DNA of 64,000 nt, from the IMG/VR virus record IMGVR_UViG_3300037553_000311, positions 28,685 through 92,684 of that record. One strand, written 5' to 3'. Positions 37,386 through 45,891 of this stretch are shown piece after piece. Position 1 is the first letter of the stretch; each line of letters begins with the position of its first letter. The position numbers and the translations under genes were made by a program. The stretch is from a virus. The notes under the pieces are model-generated. The model was not told the DNA's origin, made no database searches, and worked only from the letters and a program-made list of their open reading frames with translations.

Positions 37386-38522
37386 ATGAGTAAAGTAGAT
37401 AGTAGTAAAATAAGTAGTAGTCGTATGATTGAAACGATATATGGTGGCACTGGTTATGTTTTCTATGGAATAACTACTGACTCTAACGATGATATCGTAT
37501 GTATTGCGAATACTAATAGTGGAGAAGGTGACGACATTAACACAGTAACAGTAGTTAAGTTTAGTGGTAGTGATCTTAGTGTCCTAGCTGAGTATGTATA
37601 CGGTAGTTCTGATCGCAATTTCCTCTATGGAGTAGCTACTGACTCTAATGATGATATCATATGTGCTGGGTTTACTGTTAGAGATGGAATTGATAGTAAT
37701 GATGCATTAGTAGTTAAGTTCAGTGGTAGCGATCTTAGTATATTAGCTGAGCAGGTACACAGTGTTACTAGTCGTGATTACTTTTATGACATAGTTACTG
37801 ATCCTGATGGTAATATCATCTGCGTTGGGAATACTTATAGTGAAAGTAGTGTTACCACTGATGCATTAGTAGTTAAGTTCAGCGGTAGTGATCTTAGTGT
37901 CCTAGCTGAGCAGGTATACAGTAATACTGATCATGATAGCTTCCATGGAGTAGCTACTAATCATGATGGCGATATCGTGTGTGTAGGATATACTGCTAGT
38001 GAAGGAGGTATTGGTATGTCTGCGTTAGTAGTTAAGTTCAGTGGTACCGATCTCAGTATACTAGCTAGGAAAGTATACGGTGATACTTGTTACGATTGTT
38101 TCCGAGGAGTAGTTACTGATCTTAATAATGATATCGTGTGTATTGGTCATACTCGTAATGAAGTATCTGACAGTTATGATGGATTAGTAGTTAAGTTCAG
38201 TGGTAGTGATCTTAGTATACTAGCTGAGCAGGTATATAGTGGTACTGATAATGATAATTTTAACGGAGTAGTACTTGACTCTAAAGGTGATATAATGTGC
38301 GTCGGATGGATTATTAGTGAAGAATCTAATAGTCCCGATGCATTACTAGTTACGTTCGATGGTAGTGATCTTAGCATACTATCTGATCAAGTGCTAATCG
38401 GAGAATTCTTCTATGCAGTAGCTACTAATCATAACGGTGATATAGTATGTGTTGGATCGACTTCTAGTGAAGAATCTAGTAGTGCTAATGCATTAGTAGT
38501 GAAGTATGTTAACGTGACTTAG
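37386..38522 (+). CDS. SBBP-type seven-bladed beta-propeller protein, group II
   Basis: 378 residues: head MSKVDSSKISSS and seven blades, mostly of the KFSGSDLSILAEQVY type. It lies 34 bases after the three-blade gene with the same ribosome-binding region, so the two are probably one transcript and a recent duplication. Some blades carry TNHNGDIVCVG, a variant also seen in the last blade of the 28469 gene. Confidence 0.74.
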   Translation: MSKVDSSKISSSRMIETIYGGTGYVFYGITTDSNDDIVCIANTNSGEGDDINTVTVVKFSGSDLSVLAEYVYGSSDRNFLYGVATDSNDDIICAGFTVRDGIDSNDALVVKFSGSDLSILAEQVHSVTSRDYFYDIVTDPDGNIICVGNTYSESSVTTDALVVKFSGSDLSVLAEQVYSNTDHDSFHGVATNHDGDIVCVGYTASEGGIGMSALVVKFSGTDLSILARKVYGDTCYDCFRGVVTDLNNDIVCIGHTRNEVSDSYDGLVVKFSGSDLSILAEQVYSGTDNDNFNGVVLDSKGDIMCVGWIISEESNSPDALLVTFDGSDLSILSDQVLIGEFFYAVATNHNGDIVCVGSTSSEESSSANALVVKYVNVT

Positions 38523-38531
38523 TAAAAAACT

Positions 38532-38580
38532 ACCTACCTACCTAGCTACTTAGCTAAGTAGGTAGGTACTTATATTTTTT
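38532..38580 (+). terminator. Terminator of ACCTACCTAC type
   Basis: A near-palindrome built on ACCTACCTAC...AGTAGGTAGGT followed by TATATTTTTT. The same family recurs at 40127, 43811 and 44507. Confidence 0.8.
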
Positions 38581-38629
38581 ACTAATTACTAAGGTTATTA
38601 TCTATAGGTAGAAGTGTCATAGTAACTAC

Positions 38630-38654
38630 TTTCAGGTATATATTACCTATGTAG
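38630..38654 (+). promoter_or_regulatory. Promoter-like element P11
   Basis: TTTCAGGTATATATTACCTA and TGTAG, two changes from consensus. Confidence 0.62.
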
Positions 38655-38726
38655 TATTATGCATGAATTATAAAAGATCAGTACTCTACATGAGACTGGC
38701 ATAAATATCATAGGAGATAACTTAGT

Positions 38727-39464
38727 ATGAATAAAGCTAAAAGTATACGTGGAATATATAAGACGATGACATGTATCGTCGAATACAAAGATTGCATCAT
38801 TGCAATCGATCGAGCTAACCGTGATGAAGTCATGGTGGTAAAGTTTGATCATGATTTGAATATAGTAGCAATCAGATCTATAAACTGTACAGGGAATATA
38901 TCTAAGGTAAGAGCTGATAATGATCAGATATATGTAGTAGGTTATACCGTTGATCCACGTAATGGTGATGATAGATCACTCATGGTCATCCTGGATAAAT
39001 CTGATCTCAGTATCACTCATACATGTATGGGTGATCACGGTAGTAGATATCGCGGTATTATACTATCACAAGGTAATGTCATATGTGTCGGTAGTAAGCG
39101 TGCTGACATTATCACTAATGTAGATACTGAAGGTATCCTTCAGAAATACTCATGTGAGACTGGTGAATTATTAATCACTAGGACATATTGGCAGAATCGA
39201 TGTAATATCGATCTGAATGGAATCACTAGTGGTGGTGACTATTTATATGTGATAGGTACAATTATCAATATCAGAGATGTACAGGGTGCGATATTATTGA
39301 GATACGATCATAATTTGAACCGGATGGTAGTGAATGTCAATCATTATAGTGATAATATCACACAGTTCGGTAATGTGATATATCAGAATGGTAAACTGAG
39401 GTGCTCCTACATACTTGATGGTAAGATATCTTACCAGACATATGATGCAGCTACGTTAGTGTAA
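38727..39464 (+). CDS. Diverged beta-propeller-like protein, 245 residues
   Basis: Weak repeats of the same kind as the SBBP genes (MVVKFDHDLNIVAIRSI, QIYVVGYTV, NVICVGSKR, LYVIGTI, LLRYDHNLN) are spaced about 45-50 residues apart, suggesting four or five diverged blades. The N-terminus replaces the family head. It lies in the propeller zone with its own promoter element and a strong terminator. Confidence 0.6.
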   Translation: MNKAKSIRGIYKTMTCIVEYKDCIIAIDRANRDEVMVVKFDHDLNIVAIRSINCTGNISKVRADNDQIYVVGYTVDPRNGDDRSLMVILDKSDLSITHTCMGDHGSRYRGIILSQGNVICVGSKRADIITNVDTEGILQKYSCETGELLITRTYWQNRCNIDLNGITSGGDYLYVIGTIINIRDVQGAILLRYDHNLNRMVVNVNHYSDNITQFGNVIYQNGKLRCSYILDGKISYQTYDAATLV

Positions 39465-39478
39465 TAGATTAGATTATA

Positions 39479-39513
39479 CACTCATCTACACATGCGATAT
39501 GTGTAGATGAGTG
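39479..39513 (+). terminator. Terminator-like hairpin
   Basis: A perfect 15-bp stem (39479-39493 with 39499-39513) around a 5-base loop. Confidence 0.75.
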
Positions 39514-39626
39514 ATGTCTGGTAAGCTTTATATTTTATACACTCTCAGCATGAGTAATATGCATCTACTACTCTTGAGAGTGAGTTCATCAGTAGCTTAC
39601 TATTTTAGAGTATGTAATCTCACGAT

Positions 39627-39652
39627 ATCTCAGGTATATATTAGTATAGTAG
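39627..39652 (+). promoter_or_regulatory. Promoter-like element P12
   Basis: ATCTCAG followed by GTATATATTAGTATAGTAG, one change from consensus. Confidence 0.68.
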
Positions 39653-39798
39653 TAAAATACTAAGAGTGGTTCTTAGTATCTAAGTAGTACCTAGTCTTTA
39701 AGTTCCTAGGTTATCAAAGAACAACGAGTTAGTGCGTAAACTTACCAGTACAACTACTGGGTTGATAACGCACACAAGTACCTTAGGAGGGTATGAAT
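39653..39798 (+). promoter_or_regulatory. Conserved structured leader RNA, copy 2
   Basis: Nearly identical to the leader at 14076. Hairpin 1 is ATACTAAG/CTTAGTAT, in which a T-G pair of copy 1 is replaced by C-G. The core GTGCGTAAACTTACCAGTAC is unchanged. It ends in TACC/GGTA around the ribosome-binding site. Confidence 0.75.
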
Positions 39799-40119
39799 AT
39801 GAAAATAGTAAACTTGACTTCCCATCCCATAAATGTTATTAACCCCGACGGAGAGGAATTTATATACCCTCCGTCGGGAATTGAATCACGGGTAGAGGAT
39901 GAACATACTCCTCTACCCGCAATGCCTCTATCACCACCGATGTGTAAATCGGTAATGGGGGAGGTCACGAACCTACCTCCCATCGTACCGGACACTATGT
40001 ATATTGTATCCGGTATCGTCAAGACGCAATGTATTGATCGAACAGACCTGGTCCGTCCAGGTCCCCTGATCAGAGATGAAGATGGTATCATCAGAGGGTG
40101 TGAATACCTCCTGATGTGA
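39799..40119 (+). CDS. YIVS-type small protein with hairpin-packed coding sequence
   Basis: 106 residues: MKIVNLTSHPINVI, PPSGIESRV, GEVTNLPPIVPDTMYIVSGIV, DLVRPGPLIRDEDGIIRGCEYL. Same small phage family as the 12636 gene, function unknown. The coding sequence is GC-richer than its surroundings. It is a chain of hairpins with perfect stems: 39844-39853/39869-39878 (10 bp), 39889-39898/39910-39919 (10 bp), 39936-39941/39948-39953, 39959-39965/39975-39981, 39986-39992/40009-40015, 40045-40051/40057-40063, and 40089-40094/40111-40116. The second ATG is the start, as in the other two genes with this leader. Confidence 0.72.
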   Translation: MKIVNLTSHPINVINPDGEEFIYPPSGIESRVEDEHTPLPAMPLSPPMCKSVMGEVTNLPPIVPDTMYIVSGIVKTQCIDRTDLVRPGPLIRDEDGIIRGCEYLLM

Positions 40120-40126
40120 AAACGCC

Positions 40127-40185
40127 TACCTACCTAGCTAGCTAACTAGGTAGGTATATGACTGTATGCGGTTATATTTTTTTAG
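40127..40185 (+). terminator. Terminator of ACCTACCTAC type
   Basis: A perfect 11-bp stem (40127-40137 with 40146-40156); a T-run follows at about 40175. Confidence 0.75.
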
Positions 40186-40238
40186 TAGATTACTAATGTC
40201 ACTATCTATTTATATTTACCTAGAAAATACCACTACAT

Positions 40239-40264
40239 ATCTTAGGTATATATTATTATAGTAG
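40239..40264 (+). promoter_or_regulatory. Promoter-like element P13
   Basis: ATCTTAGGTATATATTATTA and TAGTAG, one or two changes from consensus. It should drive the three tandem propeller genes that follow. Confidence 0.65.
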
Positions 40265-40324
40265 TATAAGTAGCTAAGTATGACTCTTAGCTTAAGTATG
40301 TAATCTAATATAGGAGGATTTACA

Positions 40325-41680
40325 ATGGATGTGAATGAGAATAATGAACGTGGAAGTATGAGTGCACTTACTAGTGTATACGGTGGTACTAGTCATGACG
40401 TCTTCGAAGGAGTAGCTATCGATACTAATAATGATATCATCTGCGTCGGGTATACTGCTAGTGAGGGTAGTGGAGATGATGATGCATTAGTAGTTAAGTT
40501 CAGTGGTAGCGATCTCAGTATACTAGCTAGGAAAGTATACGGTGGTATTGGTACTGACTACTTCTGGGGAGTAGCTATCGATACTAATAATGATATCATC
40601 TGCGCAGGGTATACTTATAGTGAAGGTAGTGGTAGTCCATCATACAGCAGTGCTTTAGTAGTTAAGTTCAGCGGTAGTGATCTTAGTATACTAGCTAGGA
40701 AAGTATACGGTGGAGCTGACACTGACTACTTCAATGGAGTAGTTACTGATGATAATAATGATATCATATGTGCTGGGAATACTTATAGTGAAGGTAGTGG
40801 CGGTGCCGATGCATTAGTAGTTAAGTTCAGTGGTAGCGATCTTAGTATACTAGCTAAGAAGATATACGGCGACATTAGTACTGACTACTTCTATGGAGTA
40901 GCTATCGATACTAATAATAACATCATATGTACTGGGTATACCACTAGTGAGGGTAGTGGAAATGTTGATACATTAGTAGTTAAGTTCAGTGGTAGCGATC
41001 TTAGTATACTAGCTAGGAAAGTATATGGTGGAGATGACACTGACTACTTCTATGGAGTAGCTACTGATGCTAATAATGATATCGTCTGTGTCGGATATAC
41101 CACTAGTGAGGGTAGTGGGGATGTTGATGCTTTAGTAGTTAAGTTCAGTGGTATTGATCTTAGTATACTATCTAGTAAGGTATACGGTGGTACTGAGGAT
41201 GACTACTTCTTCGGAGTAGTAGTCGATACTAATAATAACATCATCTGTGCAGGGTATACTAAAAGTGAAGGTAGTGGTGGTACCGATATTTTAGTAGTTA
41301 AGTTCAGTGGTAGCGATCTTAGTATACTAGCTAAGAAAGTATACGGTGGTACTGGTGATGATATCTTATATGGAGTAGCTACCGATACTAATAATAACAT
41401 CATATGTACTGGGAATACATATAGTGAAGGTAGTGGTAGTCCGATATACAGCAGTGCATTAGTAGTTAAGTTACCTAGCGACATACCTGCTGGTACTTTC
41501 GTAGGTCCAGTATTCACTAACTTAACTCTTCAAGATAGTAACCTAACCTTAGCTGATAGTATTTTAACATTAGCTGATAGTAACCTAACCTTAGCAGATA
41601 GTAACCTAACCTTAGCTGATAGTACATTAACCTTAACTGATAGTGATCTTACTCAAGAAGTCGACACTATGGAACTGTAG
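40325..41680 (+). CDS. SBBP-type seven-bladed beta-propeller protein with heptad tail, group III
   Basis: 451 residues: head MDVNENNERGSM, seven blades of the KFSGSDLSILARKVYGG type, then a C-terminal tail of six or seven LTLADSN heptads (about residues 390-445) coded by tandem 21-base repeats. The blades are highly alike at DNA level. The tail is regular enough for a coiled or beta-stacked extension and could serve for oligomerisation or anchoring; that is inference. Translation starts after AATATAGGAGGATTTACA. Confidence 0.75.
   Translation: MDVNENNERGSMSALTSVYGGTSHDVFEGVAIDTNNDIICVGYTASEGSGDDDALVVKFSGSDLSILARKVYGGIGTDYFWGVAIDTNNDIICAGYTYSEGSGSPSYSSALVVKFSGSDLSILARKVYGGADTDYFNGVVTDDNNDIICAGNTYSEGSGGADALVVKFSGSDLSILAKKIYGDISTDYFYGVAIDTNNNIICTGYTTSEGSGNVDTLVVKFSGSDLSILARKVYGGDDTDYFYGVATDANNDIVCVGYTTSEGSGDVDALVVKFSGIDLSILSSKVYGGTEDDYFFGVVVDTNNNIICAGYTKSEGSGGTDILVVKFSGSDLSILAKKVYGGTGDDILYGVATDTNNNIICTGNTYSEGSGSPIYSSALVVKLPSDIPAGTFVGPVFTNLTLQDSNLTLADSILTLADSNLTLADSNLTLADSTLTLTDSDLTQEVDTMEL
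41539..41653 (+). repeat. Tandem 21-base repeats coding LTLADSN heptads
   Basis: Units close to AACCTTAGCTGATAGTAACCT (rotated), five to six copies, in the 3' end of the 40325 gene. The next gene has its own array at about 42947-43071 with a different number of intact units. Confidence 0.8.
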
Positions 41681-41730
41681 TAATACATACATCCAACTAG
41701 TGTATGTAATCTAATATAGGAGGATTTACA

Positions 41731-43095
41731 ATGGATGTGAATGAGAATAATGAACGTGGAAGTATGAGTGTACTTACTAGTGTATACGGTGGTACTAATC
41801 ATGACGTCTTCGAAGGAGTAGTTACTGACTCTAAAGGTGATATCATCTGTGTCGGGTATACTAGTAGTGAAGGTAGTGGAGATGTTGATGCATTAGTAGT
41901 TAAGTTCAGTGGTAGCGATCTTAGTATACTAGCTAGGAAAGTATACGGTGGCACTGGCACTGACTACTTCAATGGAGTAGCTACTGACTCTAATAATGAT
42001 ATCATCTGTATTGGGATTACTGGTAGTGGTAGTGGTAGTCCGATATACAGCAGTGCATTAGTAGTTAAGTTCAGTGGTAGCGATCTCAGTATACTAACTA
42101 AGAAAGTATACGATGATGATGTACATGACCGCTTCTATGGAGTAGCTACTGACTCTAATAATAATAATATCATCTGTACTGGGATTACTGGTAGTGAAGA
42201 TAGTAGTGGTAATAATACATTAGTAGTTAAGTTCAGTGGTAATGATCTTAGTATACTAGCTAGGAAAGTATATGGTGGTACTAGTACCGACTACTTCTAT
42301 GGAGTAGCTACCGATACTAATAATAACATCATATGTGCTGGGAATACTTATAGTGAAGGCGGTGGCAATAATGATGCATTAGTAGTTAAGTTCAGTGGTA
42401 GCGATCTTAGCATACTAGCTAGGAAAGTATACGGTGGCACTGGCACTGACCGCTTCTATGGAGTAGCTACCGATACTAGTGATGATATCGTCTGTGTTGG
42501 GATTACTAATAGTGAAGGTAGTGGTAGTCCATCATATAACAGTGCATTAGTAGTTAAGTTCAGTGGTAATGATCTTAGTATACTAGCTAGAAAAGTATAC
42601 GGTGGAGCTAGTGATGACTACTTCCGTGGAGTAACTACTGATGCTAATAATGATATCATCTGTGTCGGGTATACTAAAAGAGAAGGTAGTGATAGTCCTA
42701 CATACAGAAGTACATTAGTAGTTAAGTTCAGTGGTAGTGATCTTATTATACTAGCTAGTAAAGTATATGGTGGAGCTGGTACTGATATATTCCATGGAGT
42801 AGTTACTAATACTAACGGTGATATCGTGTGTGTTGGGAATACTTATAGTGAAGGCGGTGGTGGTACTGATGCGTTGGTAGTTAAGTTACCTAGTGATATA
42901 CCTACTGGTACATTCACCAGTACCATACGCACTAACTCAACTCTCCAAGATAGTAACCTAACCTTAGCAGATAGCACTTTAACATTAGCTGATAGTAACC
43001 TAACCTTAGCAGATAATGATCTTACATTAACTGATAGTACATTAACCTTAGCAGATAGTGATCTTACTCAAGAATCTGATACTATGGAACTGTAG
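41731..43095 (+). CDS. SBBP-type seven-bladed beta-propeller protein with heptad tail, group III
   Basis: 454 residues, a tandem duplicate of the 40325 gene with the same head (MDVNENNERGSM), seven blades and a heptad tail ending in LTQESDTMEL. Long stretches are nearly identical at DNA level, including the 45-base spacer and start site. One blade has a small length change at SNNNNIIC, caused by an extra AAT codon. Confidence 0.75.
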   Translation: MDVNENNERGSMSVLTSVYGGTNHDVFEGVVTDSKGDIICVGYTSSEGSGDVDALVVKFSGSDLSILARKVYGGTGTDYFNGVATDSNNDIICIGITGSGSGSPIYSSALVVKFSGSDLSILTKKVYDDDVHDRFYGVATDSNNNNIICTGITGSEDSSGNNTLVVKFSGNDLSILARKVYGGTSTDYFYGVATDTNNNIICAGNTYSEGGGNNDALVVKFSGSDLSILARKVYGGTGTDRFYGVATDTSDDIVCVGITNSEGSGSPSYNSALVVKFSGNDLSILARKVYGGASDDYFRGVTTDANNDIICVGYTKREGSDSPTYRSTLVVKFSGSDLIILASKVYGGAGTDIFHGVVTNTNGDIVCVGNTYSEGGGGTDALVVKLPSDIPTGTFTSTIRTNSTLQDSNLTLADSTLTLADSNLTLADNDLTLTDSTLTLADSDLTQESDTMEL

Positions 43096-43143
43096 TAATG
43101 TACACCTAACTAGTGTATGTAATCTAATATAGGAGGCTTTACA

Positions 43144-43788
43144 ATGGATGTGAACGAGACTAATGAACGTGGAAACATAGCTGAGAAAGTATATGGTGGT
43201 ACTGGTATTGATAGGTTCTATGAGGTAGTTACCGACACTAATAATGACATCATCTGTGTCGGGTATACTGCTAGTGAAGATAGTAATTGTTGGTATGCAT
43301 TAGTAGTTAAGTTTAGTGGTAGTGATTTGAGTATACTAGCTAGGAAGGTATACGGTGGTACTGGTACCGAATACTTCCATGGAGTTACTACTGATACTAA
43401 TAATGATATCATCTGCGCTGGGATTACTGGTAGTGATGATGCATTAGTAGTTAAGTTCAGCGGTACTGATCTTAGTATATTATCTAGTAAGGTATACGGT
43501 GGTAGTGGTGATGACTGCTTCAATGGAGTAACTACTGACTCTAATAATGATATCATATGCACTGGGATTACTGATAGTGAAGGTAGTGGTGGTGCTGATG
43601 CATTAGTAGTTAAGTTCAGCGGTACTGATCTTAGTATACTATCTAGTAAGGTATACGGTGGTAGTGGTGATGACTGCTTCAATGGAGTAACTACTGACTC
43701 TAATAATGATACCGTCTGTGTCGGGTACACTAGTAGTGATGGTGATGATGCATTAGTAGTTAAGTTTAGTGGTAATGATCCTACCTGA
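43144..43788 (+). CDS. Short beta-propeller paralogue, four blades, group III
   Basis: 214 residues: head MDVNETNERG, four blades, no heptad tail. Blades 3 and 4 are almost identical over more than 90 bases (about 43447-43548 and 43609-43710), a fresh duplication. The third member of the tandem array with the same spacer and ribosome-binding region. It is probably a deletion product of a full-length copy. Confidence 0.7.
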   Translation: MDVNETNERGNIAEKVYGGTGIDRFYEVVTDTNNDIICVGYTASEDSNCWYALVVKFSGSDLSILARKVYGGTGTEYFHGVTTDTNNDIICAGITGSDDALVVKFSGTDLSILSSKVYGGSGDDCFNGVTTDSNNDIICTGITDSEGSGGADALVVKFSGTDLSILSSKVYGGSGDDCFNGVTTDSNNDTVCVGYTSSDGDDALVVKFSGNDPT

Positions 43789-43810
43789 GTAGTACTAGTA
43801 GTCAAGTACC

Positions 43811-43880
43811 TACCTACCTGCCTAGCTAAGTTAGCTAGGCAGGTAGGTATATTAGGTAGGTAACTACTTATATTTTTTTA
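43811..43880 (+). terminator. Terminator of ACCTACCTGC type
   Basis: A perfect 17-bp stem (43811-43827 with 43833-43849) around AAGTT, with a T-run from about 43871. Confidence 0.85.
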
Positions 43881-43928
43881 CTAATTACTAAGGTTACTAT
43901 CTATAGGTAGAAGTGCCATTTCAACAAC

Positions 43929-43953
43929 TTTCAGGTATATATTAAGATAGTAG
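43929..43953 (+). promoter_or_regulatory. Promoter-like element P14
   Basis: TTTCAGGTATATATTAAGAT and AGTAG, the same variant as P4. Confidence 0.65.
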
Positions 43954-44095
43954 TATAGGATATTAAGAGTAGTACCTAGTCTTTAGTTCCTAGGTTGAAA
44001 GGTAGGGAAATCAAAGAACGATGAGTTAGTGCGTAAACTTACCAGTACAACTACTGGGTTGATAACGCATATAAGTACCTTAGGAGGGTATGAAT
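43954..44095 (+). promoter_or_regulatory. Conserved structured leader RNA, copy 3
   Basis: Third copy of the 14076 leader. It lacks about 21 bases covering the right half of hairpin 1 and has a short insertion (GGTAGGGAAATC) after hairpin 2. The core from GTTAGTGCGT to the ribosome-binding site is almost unchanged. Confidence 0.72.
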
Positions 44096-44494
44096 ATGAA
44101 ATTTAAACAAGACGGATACGGTATAGTAATTAAAATGATCCAAGAAACATGTGGTATCGAAATCGATATCACATACGAAGATAGGAATCAAGTGATTCCT
44201 ATCGAGCAGTTCTCTCCAGGATTAAGACGTGCCGACGTATTGTTAGAGGATGGTAAACTCTACTTAGTCGATAATAAGTTAGATTCAGATATAAGCACTG
44301 TTGTAAAGGTAGATATAGATTGTGTTGATTCACATCGTGTGGATCGACAGGATGTGAGTACAAAAGGGCGGCTGGAAATCGCAGCCGTTGGAGGTAACAA
44401 ATGTTGCCTCAAGGAGGTTCAGTTTCAAAGATGCGTTAGTATGATACTAATTGAGTTCAGTGAAAATGAACTAGGTAGTAACCCGCTAATCTGA
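44096..44494 (+). CDS. Unknown 132-residue protein with hairpin-packed coding sequence
   Basis: Family not recognised; a beta-rich N-terminal half. Same leader and start arrangement as the 14222 and 39799 genes. Coding hairpins include 44180-44190/44193-44203 (11 complementary bases per arm), 44330-44336/44351-44357, 44369-44374/44382-44387, 44391-44399/44402-44410, 44436-44442/44444-44450, and 44454-44459/44467-44472. The protein shows no similarity to the other two that share this leader, so the shared property is the RNA, not the product. Confidence 0.65.
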   Translation: MKFKQDGYGIVIKMIQETCGIEIDITYEDRNQVIPIEQFSPGLRRADVLLEDGKLYLVDNKLDSDISTVVKVDIDCVDSHRVDRQDVSTKGRLEIAAVGGNKCCLKEVQFQRCVSMILIEFSENELGSNPLI

Positions 44495-44506
44495 ACTAAT
44501 ATATAC

Positions 44507-44563
44507 CTACCTACCTAGCTAATGTAGCTAGGTAGGTAGATGACTGTATGTGGTTATATTTTT
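44507..44563 (+). terminator. Terminator of ACCTACCTAC type
   Basis: A perfect 15-bp stem (44507-44521 with 44525-44539) followed by TATATTTTTT. Confidence 0.85.
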
Positions 44564-44710
44564 TAGTAGATTGCTAATGTTACTATCCATGATGACTCTC
44601 AAAGTACCCTACCTGTATAGAGATATACGTGAAGCTGTTTTCAGAGCTAAAATGGCGACACCAGCTCTTGTAAACGTGGGATGCTTGAAGCGTTCTAACG
44701 TAACTATGTA

Positions 44711-44735
44711 TTTCAGGTATATATTACTATAGTAG
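44711..44735 (+). promoter_or_regulatory. Promoter-like element P15
   Basis: TTTCAG followed by GTATATATTACTATAGTAG, exact consensus. Confidence 0.75.
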
Positions 44736-44838
44736 AGATACATCAGATACAACCAGATGTACCTCTACTGATCTCTGATTAGTAAGCATATCAGATACTA
44801 TATATTAAATACACTACATTCCTTTAGGAGGGAAACTT

Positions 44839-45429
44839 ATGATCAAATTAAATGCAACAGTAGGGTTAGGTCAATTGGTTGGCTTATCTGGTACTGATGA
44901 GTTACTGGGTCAGATTAACAATTCACTGAGTAATAGTAACTTCTTCAACTCAATCGATGATATCTTAACTAAGGGGCGTCAGTTATATGTAACTAATATA
45001 ATCAACCCTATTAAAGCTATTGGTAATACTATCAAGAATCAGATAGCTGGATTCATTGTCACTAATGAGATAATGGTAATAGATACTGAAGACACATTAG
45101 CTAATGTTCCATCAGTGATGCATCTACCCATATTACAATATAAACCTATACGTGATCTATATGACGAAGGTAGGATCTTTGGATTTGGAGCTGACTTCAT
45201 ACCAGATGGTGACCCATATGGTAGACTCATATCTAATGGAGCTGTAGAAGATGTAGCTGAAGCTATGGATAAGGAAGGTTACATTGAACATAAATATAGA
45301 TTTGAATCTACTGACCCTATATTAACATTCGGTGAGTTAGATAAGATCTGCGCTACTAGAGAATTTGTAGATAAGATATTAAGCGAGACTAATTTCGATC
45401 CTACAGATATGCCTAACGATAAGGGCTAA
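44839..45429 (+). CDS. Unknown protein, 196 residues
   Basis: Family not recognised. It has a helical N-terminal half without a convincing membrane segment, then an acidic C-terminal half. The ribosome-binding site lies in the loop of TTCC/GGAA, as in the genes at 52226, 57002 and 61650. Followed by a strong terminator-like hairpin. Confidence 0.5.
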   Translation: MIKLNATVGLGQLVGLSGTDELLGQINNSLSNSNFFNSIDDILTKGRQLYVTNIINPIKAIGNTIKNQIAGFIVTNEIMVIDTEDTLANVPSVMHLPILQYKPIRDLYDEGRIFGFGADFIPDGDPYGRLISNGAVEDVAEAMDKEGYIEHKYRFESTDPILTFGELDKICATREFVDKILSETNFDPTDMPNDKG

Positions 45430-45439
45430 ACTTATATTC

Positions 45440-45475
45440 ATATCACCAGTACTGATTTCATAGTACTGGTGATAT
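45440..45475 (+). terminator. Terminator-like hairpin
   Basis: A perfect 14-bp stem (45440-45453 with 45462-45475). There is no T-run; the next ribosome-binding site overlaps its end (ATATGGAGAATAG), so it may be regulatory. Confidence 0.6.
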
Positions 45476-45488
45476 ATGGAGAATAGAT

Positions 45489-45890
45489 ATGAATACAGTA
45501 ATACCTACATTAAAGACAGAAGTCAGTTATCTGACTAGTCCGATTGATATCGTGAAGCATGTATTACAACATTACTTTCATGCTCCTAAGAGTATCAATG
45601 ATACATTCGCTGATAGTGCAATATCTTTTCGTCATGATGATGCTACATCTGGTGCTGATCCAGCTGCACTGACACTGAAAGTCACTAATGTACTCACTGA
45701 TACGTTCTCTAAGTATTTTCCATCAGCTACTACTATCGATGTAGATGTGAATTATATTCGAATAGATGATGTCAGATATGATATCGTATTAGATATCATA
45801 GTAGTGATAGATGGAGTACCATATACATTTGAAGAAAGCTACACTACTGATGATGAAGGACATCTGACATATAAGTATAAAGGTGAGTGA
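45489..45890 (+). CDS. Unknown protein, 133 residues
   Basis: A compact alpha/beta protein. It starts with LTSPIDIVKHVLQHYFHAP and has alternating beta strands (IDVDVNYIRIDDVRYDIVLDIIVVIDG). The layout loosely recalls gp25/W-type baseplate wedge proteins, but no key motif supports it, so I leave it unnamed. It ends directly before the ligase start. Confidence 0.45.
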   Translation: MNTVIPTLKTEVSYLTSPIDIVKHVLQHYFHAPKSINDTFADSAISFRHDDATSGADPAALTLKVTNVLTDTFSKYFPSATTIDVDVNYIRIDDVRYDIVLDIIVVIDGVPYTFEESYTTDDEGHLTYKYKGE

Positions 45891-45891
45891 T

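Larger units (their letters stand above)
44495..44838 (+). other. Intergenic region, 344 bases, no gene
   Basis: It holds the terminator, a GC-richer patch (44620-44700) with the inverted repeat GAGCT...AGCTC and no recognisable content, then P15 and hairpin units. Confidence 0.65.

Noticed and set aside
40325-43788. Diversity-generating retroelement acting on the propeller genes
   Set aside because: No reverse transcriptase, no template/variable repeat pair and no adenine-biased changes. Plain recombination between blades explains the pattern.
43218-43805. Long open frames antisense to propeller genes (also at 28645-29091 and 41203-41517)
   Set aside because: They recur because the blades are repetitive. 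They lack ribosome-binding sites and give low-complexity sequence.
44550-44732. 60-codon frame upstream of the 44839 gene
   Set aside because: It runs from the terminator T-run into promoter element P15 and has no ribosome-binding site.
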